Source of the DNA: Acidobacteriota bacterium
Lineage (GTDB): Bacteria > Acidobacteriota > Thermoanaerobaculia > Thermoanaerobaculales > Thermoanaerobaculaceae
Length of the DNA stretch: 61,334 bases
Reading direction: 5' to 3'
Assembly: GCA_016213675.1 (NCBI GenBank)
Contig: JACQZW010000049.1
Location: 1-61,334, forward strand
Position numbers and translations under genes: made by a program. How positions within the stretch are numbered: position 1 is the first letter of the stretch; each line of letters starts with the position of its first letter. Below, piece after piece: positions 56,942 to 61,334 of the stretch. The notes below the pieces were generated by a model, which ran no database searches, had not been told where the DNA came from, and saw only the letters and a program-made list of their open reading frames with translations.

Positions 56942-59542
56942 ATGTCATCGCAGACTACCGACCCCCGCCCGACCCGTCCGGGCCGCGCCCTCGCCCACCT
57001 GCTGACCTGGATGGCCGCCGCGTTGCGCGGCGAGGAGCCCGGGGAGGTCGCCACGGAATTCACCTCCTACTACGAGACGGCCGCTCGCGTCTCGGCCCGG
57101 GACCTTCGCCAGCTCACCGACGAGCAGCTCCGGCGCCGCTCGCGCCATTTCGCCCGCCATGTCCAGGCCGTGCTCGCCGCCGCCACCAAGCACCCGCATG
57201 GTCCGCCCGCCGCGACCGCCGGCAGGCCCGAAGCCGACCCGACGGCCGACCTCGTCTCACGCGCCGCTGTGCCGGCGTTCGCGCTCGTCCGCGAGGCGGC
57301 GCGCCGCACTCTCGGTCTCGAGCCGTTCGAGGTCCAGATCGTCGCCGGCCTGGCCATGGCGCAGCACCACATCGTCGAGATGCCCACCGGCGAGGGGAAG
57401 ACCCTCGCGGCCGTCTTCCCCGTCTACCTCCACGCGCTGGCCGGTTACGGCGTGCACGTGCTCACCTTCAACGACTACCTGGCGCGGCGTGACGCGGCGT
57501 GGATGGGACCGATCTATCGTCTGCTCGGCCTGTCGGTCGGTTGCGTCCAGGAGGGCATGAGCGTGGCGGAACGCCGCGCCGCGTATCGCTGCGACCTCAC
57601 CTACCTCACGGCCAAAGAGGCCGGCTTCGACCTGCTGCGCGACAGCCTGTGCCTGCAGCCGGAGGAGCAGGTCCACCGCCCCCTCCACCTCGCCGTCATC
57701 GACGAAGCGGACTCCATCCTCATCGACGAGGCGCGCATCCCCCTGGTCATCGCGGGGTCATCCGAGGAAGACCACGACACGCTCCCCCGCCTCGCGGCCC
57801 TGGCGCGCCGCCTCGTCCCGGGCGAGGACTTCGATACCGACCAGGCGCGACGCAACGTCTTCCTGACCGACGAGGGGATCGCCAGGGTCGAGCGCGCCCT
57901 CGCGTGCGAGAACCTCTTCGCGCCTCCCTCGCTGAGCCTCCAGGCCGCGGTCCGCAACGCCCTGCACGCCGAGCACCTGCTCTCGCGCGACGTGGACTAC
58001 ATCGTGCGCGCCGGCGCCATCGAGCTGGTCGACGAGATCACCGGCCGGGTCGCCGAGCGGCGCCACTGGCCGAACGGCCTGCAGGCCGCCGTGGAGGCCA
58101 AGGAGGGAGTGCACCTCGGCGCCGGCGGCACGATCCTCGGCTCCATCACCATCCAGCACCTCATGCGGCAGTACCCGCACCTGGCCGGCATGACCGCCAC
58201 GGCGGCCAGCGCCGCCGCCGAGCTGTGGGACGTCTACGGGCTGCCGGCGATGGTGGTGCCGCCCAACCGGCCGTGCCGGCGCGTCGACGAGCCCGACCGC
58301 ATCTTCACCTGCCGCGCCGCCCGCGATGCGGCGCTGGCCGAGGAGATCGCCCGCGAGCACGCCAGCGGCCGGCCGGTGCTGGTCGGCACCGCCAGCGTCG
58401 CGGAGTCCGAGCGTCTGGCCGCCGCCCTGCAATCCCGGAACATCGCCTGCCAGGTGCTCAACGCGAAGCACGACGCCCGCGAGGCGGAGATCGTGGCCGA
58501 TGCCGGCGACCTCGGCGCGGTCACCATCTCGACGAACATGGCGGGGCGCGGTACCGACATCCGCCTCGGCGGCCGGCACGAGCGCCACCGCGACGGCGTG
58601 ACCGACCTCGGCGGCCTGCTCGTGCTCGGCACCCACCGCCACCCGAGCCTGCGGGTCGATCGCCAGCTCCGCGGCCGGGCCGGCCGCCAGGGCGACCCGG
58701 GCGCCTCGCGGTTCTTCCTCAGCCTGGACGACGAGATGCTCACCGCCGCCGGCATCGGCGACCTCATCCCCGCCGGCCTCGTCGCCACCGACGTCGACCG
58801 CCCCCTCGAAATCCCGTTGATCCAGCGCGAAGTCGCCCGGGCCCAACGCATCATCGAAGGCGAGCACGCCTCGGCGCGCCGGCGGCTCTACGCCTATGCC
58901 GACGCCATCGAGACACGGCGCCGTGAGATCGCCGCCTGGCGCCAGGAGGTGCTCGACGGTCGATCGGTCGGGGACCTCCTCGAGGAGCGCTGCCGCCAGC
59001 GCTGGGAGCGGCTCCGGCCCGTGGTCGGCGAGGCGGTCCTGCGGGGGGTCGAGCAGCGCCTCACGCTGCTCGCCATCGACCGTTGCTGGGCCGACTACCT
59101 CGGCGAGATGCAGTCGCTGCGCGACGAGATCCACCTGGTGTCGCTCGACGGCCGCGAGCCGCTGGTCGAGTTCACCCGCGCCGCCGGCCGCGCCTACGGC
59201 CAGATGCTGGACCGCATCGACGACACCATCGCCGAGGGGTTCGAGGCGCTCGACATCACGCCGGCGGGGGTCGACTGGGCGGGCTGCGACCTGCGCCGGC
59301 CCGCCGCCACCTGGACCTACATGATCAGCGACACCGAGTTCCGCCCCAACGTGCTGCGCTCGCTGGCCAACCACGCGACGTTCGGCCTGTGGGCCGCGCT
59401 CCTCCTGGCCCCGCTGCTCTTCATCTGGGGCCTCTACGAGCACTGGCGCCGCCGTCGCAGCCGCAACGCGGCCGCCTGTCCCAACGGATCGCGCGGGCCG
59501 GCCGCAAGCGGTGCGATCGAGGCGGGAAACGGCGAGCAGTAG
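56942..59542 (+). CDS. Accessory SecA-like ATPase with C-terminal membrane anchor
   Basis: The 866-residue protein has the SecA core: LEPFEVQIVAGLAM, Walker A MPTGEGKT (Lys153), LTFNDYLARRDA, VIDEADSILIDEARIPL, the cross-linking domain, GMTATA, TISTNMAGRGTDIRLGG and RQLRGRAGRQGDPG. The two-helix-finger region (LAIDRCWADYLGEMQSLRDEI) lacks the GYGQ motif of housekeeping SecA. The C-terminal zinc-finger linker is missing and replaced by a hydrophobic helix at about 814-834 (FGLWAALLLAPLLFIWGLYEHW) and a basic tail. This suggests a second, membrane-anchored SecA for special substrates. The ATG follows AGGAGAGCACC. Confidence 0.87.
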   Translation: MSSQTTDPRPTRPGRALAHLLTWMAAALRGEEPGEVATEFTSYYETAARVSARDLRQLTDEQLRRRSRHFARHVQAVLAAATKHPHGPPAATAGRPEADPTADLVSRAAVPAFALVREAARRTLGLEPFEVQIVAGLAMAQHHIVEMPTGEGKTLAAVFPVYLHALAGYGVHVLTFNDYLARRDAAWMGPIYRLLGLSVGCVQEGMSVAERRAAYRCDLTYLTAKEAGFDLLRDSLCLQPEEQVHRPLHLAVIDEADSILIDEARIPLVIAGSSEEDHDTLPRLAALARRLVPGEDFDTDQARRNVFLTDEGIARVERALACENLFAPPSLSLQAAVRNALHAEHLLSRDVDYIVRAGAIELVDEITGRVAERRHWPNGLQAAVEAKEGVHLGAGGTILGSITIQHLMRQYPHLAGMTATAASAAAELWDVYGLPAMVVPPNRPCRRVDEPDRIFTCRAARDAALAEEIAREHASGRPVLVGTASVAESERLAAALQSRNIACQVLNAKHDAREAEIVADAGDLGAVTISTNMAGRGTDIRLGGRHERHRDGVTDLGGLLVLGTHRHPSLRVDRQLRGRAGRQGDPGASRFFLSLDDEMLTAAGIGDLIPAGLVATDVDRPLEIPLIQREVARAQRIIEGEHASARRRLYAYADAIETRRREIAAWRQEVLDGRSVGDLLEERCRQRWERLRPVVGEAVLRGVEQRLTLLAIDRCWADYLGEMQSLRDEIHLVSLDGREPLVEFTRAAGRAYGQMLDRIDDTIAEGFEALDITPAGVDWAGCDLRRPAATWTYMISDTEFRPNVLRSLANHATFGLWAALLLAPLLFIWGLYEHWRRRRSRNAAACPNGSRGPAASGAIEAGNGEQ

Positions 59543-59574
59543 ACGTGGTCCATGGCGTCGTGATCTCACAGCCC

Positions 59575-59620
59575 TTGCATTCGGACGTACAACTTGGCAG
59601 ACTTGCACTCGTGAATGCAC
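59575..59620. promoter_or_regulatory. Tandem dyad element A upstream of the SatD-like gene
   Basis: Two dyads of the form TTGCA-N8-TRCAN lie 28 bp apart: TTGCA at 59575-59579 with TACAA at 59588-59592, and TTGCA at 59603-59607 with TGCAC at 59616-59620. The first continues as the 8-mer TACAACTT. The same arrangement with identical spacing recurs at 60260-60305 before the next gene. Confidence 0.55.
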
Positions 59621-60297
59621 CAAGTACCGTGCTGCTGGCCGACGTGGTGGGGTCGCGCCGCGTCGCCAACTTCGCCGCGCGACGGGACGGGATCCTCTCG
59701 GAGGCGTCCCGCCGGCACCGTCAGCAGGGTCTCACCAGCACCGCGTACGCCGTCACGGCCTGGGACGAGTTCCAGGCCATGGTCGGCGACGTCGGCAGCG
59801 TGCCGTCGGTGATCTGGGACCTCCGGGTGAGGTTCCACCCTCTCCGGTTGCGCGTCGCCATCGGCTGGGGGATGGTCAGCACGGTCCCCTCCCCCGGTGG
59901 GAAGGTCAACAAGCAGGGCTCCGGCCCGGCATTCGAGTCGGCCCGTCGCGCGATGGACGAGATCAAGCGGCAGAAGGGCGTCCGACTGCGAGCGGCGACG
60001 CGGGTGGCGACTGGCGACACGGATTTCGATTCGGTGGCCAACACCCTGTACCGCCTGCACGATGCGCTGCTCCGGCGGATCACCGCCCGGCAGTGGGAGG
60101 TGGTGCAGGCGCAGGAACAGCAGCCGACCCAGGGCGAGACGGCGGCCGCTCTGCGCGTCGACAAGTCGACCGTGTCGAGGACCCTTGCCCGAGCGGCTTA
60201 CTGGGAGCTGCGGGAGTCCGTCGCGACCCTGGGCGCCCTGCTCGAGCGACGACCGTTTGTTGCACCTTCAGATACAACTTCAATGAATTGCATCTGA
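59611..60297 (+). CDS. SatD-family protein with helix-turn-helix
   Basis: The 228-residue protein resembles the SatD family: VLLADVVGSRRV at the N-terminus, WDEFQAMVGD, LRVAIGWGMV and GPAFESARRAMDE, followed by a C-terminal helix-turn-helix (QGETAAALRVDKSTVSRTLARA). The fold of the N-terminal part resembles nucleotide-cyclase-like domains. The start is taken as GTG at 59611, inside dyad element A, with no clear ribosome site. The stop overlaps dyad element B and lies just before the DUF3307 gene, its usual partner. It could be an autoregulator of the pair; this is inference. Confidence 0.75.
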   Translation: MNAPSTVLLADVVGSRRVANFAARRDGILSEASRRHRQQGLTSTAYAVTAWDEFQAMVGDVGSVPSVIWDLRVRFHPLRLRVAIGWGMVSTVPSPGGKVNKQGSGPAFESARRAMDEIKRQKGVRLRAATRVATGDTDFDSVANTLYRLHDALLRRITARQWEVVQAQEQQPTQGETAAALRVDKSTVSRTLARAAYWELRESVATLGALLERRPFVAPSDTTSMNCI

Positions 60298-60305
60298 ACA
60301 TGCAT
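60260..60305. promoter_or_regulatory. Tandem dyad element B at the SatD/DUF3307 junction
   Basis: TTGCA at 60260-60264 with TACAA at 60273-60277, and TTGCA at 60288-60292 with TGCAT at 60301-60305, repeat element A with the same 8, 7 and 7-base spacers. The shared 8-mer TACAACTT is at 60273-60280. The element overlaps the last codons of the SatD-like gene and the ATG of the DUF3307 gene. Confidence 0.55.
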
Positions 60306-61079
60306 CTACTCACGATCACGCTCGCCCTGCTGCTCGCTCACCTCGTCGGCGACTTCGTCGTGCAGCGGGACCGCGTCGTCGCGGGCAAGCGCCGGCGATC
60401 GGTCGCCGCGTACCTCGAGCACGCGTGCGCCCACCTCCTCCTCTCGGAGCTCGCGCTGCTCGCCTTCGTGCCTGCAACGCTGAGTCCGCCACGGACCCAC
60501 GCGCTCTTGGTGGGTCTCGCGGCAACTCACGCACTGCTCGACCTCGCCAAGGCGCGGTCGGAGGGTGGCGCCCCGACCTCCGGAACGGCGACAGCCTTCC
60601 TGGTGGACCAGGTACTCCACCTCCTGCTCCTGCTTGGCGCCGCTGCGCTCATCGCCGAGGTGGCCACACCGCTCGCCGCGATCGCCGCCTGGCTGCAGCG
60701 GCAGGCCGCGCCGGCCCTGGTCCTGGCGACGTCCTACTGTGCCGCCCTCTTCGCCGCGGGATACGCCAACGCGGTCCTGCTCGCGCCCTTCGCCGGGCGT
60801 CTGAGGACCGCCGACGAGGCCGACCCCAGTGGACTCGCGAACGCCGGGAAGTACATCGGCTGGCTCGAGCGCTTCCTGGTCCTCACCGCCGTCCTCGTCG
60901 GGTCGCCGGAGGCGGCGGGGCTGGTCGTCGCCGCCAAGTCGGTCTTCCGGTTCGGGGACATCAAGGAGGGGCGGGCTTTCGCCGAGTACTTCCTGATCGG
61001 GACGTTCCTGAGCGTCAGCGAGGCCGTCGGCATCGGCCTCGCCGCCCGCCTACTGCTCGGCCACCTTCCGGCCGCCTGA
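60300..61079 (+). CDS. DUF3307-family membrane protein
   Basis: The 259-residue protein has about six or seven hydrophobic helices. The N-terminus LLTITLALLLAHLVGDFVVQRDRVVAGKRR matches the DUF3307 signature (xxAHLxGDFxxQ). Later helices include DLAKAR and the C-terminal LANAGKYIGWLERFLVL with FGDIKEGRAFAEYFLIGTF. Its function is unknown, but it is commonly encoded next to SatD-like genes. The ATG at 60300 overlaps dyad element B and lacks a classical ribosome site. It converges on ppdK with a strong hairpin between. Confidence 0.85.
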   Translation: MHLLTITLALLLAHLVGDFVVQRDRVVAGKRRRSVAAYLEHACAHLLLSELALLAFVPATLSPPRTHALLVGLAATHALLDLAKARSEGGAPTSGTATAFLVDQVLHLLLLLGAAALIAEVATPLAAIAAWLQRQAAPALVLATSYCAALFAAGYANAVLLAPFAGRLRTADEADPSGLANAGKYIGWLERFLVLTAVLVGSPEAAGLVVAAKSVFRFGDIKEGRAFAEYFLIGTFLSVSEAVGIGLAARLLLGHLPAA

Positions 61080-61103
61080 TCCTGACGCCTCGAGACACGA
61101 AAG

Positions 61104-61126
61104 GGGCGGCCGCGCGGGCCGCCCCC
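61104..61126. terminator. GC-rich hairpin between DUF3307 gene and ppdK
   Basis: GGGGCGGCC and GGCCGCCCC form a perfect 9-bp stem with a 5-base loop, preceded by AAA on the plus strand, giving TTT after the stem on the minus strand. It fits a bidirectional terminator between convergent genes and best serves ppdK. Confidence 0.7.
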
Positions 61127-61184
61127 GGTCACTTCGTGCTGTGTCGTTGTCGTTCCCGGACCCCGGTCCCCGCACCCGCGGGCG

Positions 61185-61334
61185 TCAGCCGCGCGGGTGC
61201 TGCAACTGCGCCTGCGCCGCCGCGAGGCGGGCGATCGGGACGCGGAACGGTGAGCAGGAGACGTAGTCCATGCCGACGAGATGGCAGAACTCGACGGACG
61301 ACGGCTCGCCGCCGTGCTCGCCACAGATCCCGAC
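61185..61334 (-). CDS. ppdK: Pyruvate, phosphate dikinase, C-terminal 49 residues
   Basis: Only the 3' end is inside the window. It reads [17 protein letters not shown], then [26 protein letters not shown] and a TGA stop. These are the hallmark last residues of PPDK: the conserved active-site Cys lies in GICGEH about 45 residues before the end, and [17 protein letters not shown] closes the pyruvate-binding barrel. The enzyme interconverts pyruvate, ATP and phosphate with phosphoenolpyruvate, AMP and pyrophosphate in the cytoplasm. Confidence 0.93.
   Translation of the reverse strand, partial: VGICGEHGGEPSSVEFCHLVGMDYVSCSPFRVPIARLAAAQAQLQHPRG

Overview
The window is GC-rich (about 70%), densely coded bacterial chromosome with no rRNA, tRNA, insertion sequence, phage or CRISPR that I could see. 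Several families point to Acidobacteriota, probably near Thermoanaerobaculia: a VWFA-related protein of the acidobacterial type, a Ser/Thr kinase fused to a WD40/TolB-like propeller, a TonB-dependent receptor with an N-terminal carboxypeptidase-regulatory-like domain, a TPR-fused sulfatase-fold protein, and a WRTDLGALNPG-type secreted protein. The phylum call is inference from these families; no rRNA is present to confirm it.

Layout. 1-7.8 kb: a partial secreted protein, a DUF3187-like outer-membrane protein, two glycosyltransferases, a radical SAM protein, and an AHSA1/ArsR pair behind two tandem operator-like repeats. 7.9-16.2 kb (minus): a tight five-gene operon of GH2 exo-beta-glucosaminidase, FucP-type permease, ROK kinase, two-barrel lipoprotein and PIG-L deacetylase. 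16.3-20.8 kb (plus): a coupled operon of cellobiose/mannobiose 2-epimerase, GH130 mannosylglucose phosphorylase and SASA-type acetylesterase. 20.7-23.6 kb: a secreted HEXXH protein and a NarL-type two-component pair. 23.6-30 kb: a sodium/solute symporter divergent from cellobiose phosphorylase, a Gfo/Idh/MocA oxidoreductase and a GH5 glycanase. 30-38.5 kb: the TPR sulfatase-fold protein, the TonB receptor, a LacI-family regulator and a SIS-domain sugar-phosphate enzyme. 38.5-48.7 kb: a polysaccharide deacetylase lipoprotein, a TPR protein, an aldo/keto reductase, an FG-GAP protein, an unusual GH3-GH105 fusion, a second symporter and a secreted protein. 48.9-61.3 kb: Ser/Thr kinase, VWFA protein, DUF3516 helicase, a nucleotidyltransferase remnant, an accessory SecA with a C-terminal membrane anchor, a SatD/DUF3307 pair and the 3' end of ppdK.

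How it fits together. Roughly 7.9-47.8 kb looks like one dispersed glycan-utilisation locus. Five near-identical 14-bp palindromes (consensus TGAYARCGYTGTCA) lie only in promoter regions of its transport and glycosidase operons and of the LacI gene, so the LacI protein at 36.2-37.2 kb is the likely common regulator. The enzymes suggest two arms. One is phosphorolytic use of acetylated glucomannan or cello/manno-oligosaccharides (GH5, GH3, esterase, epimerase, GH130, GH94). The other is a glucosamine/chitosan arm (exo-glucosaminidase, PIG-L and NodB deacetylases, ROK kinase, SIS enzyme). Uptake would use a SusC-like receptor without an evident SusD, then two SSS symporters and an MFS permease.
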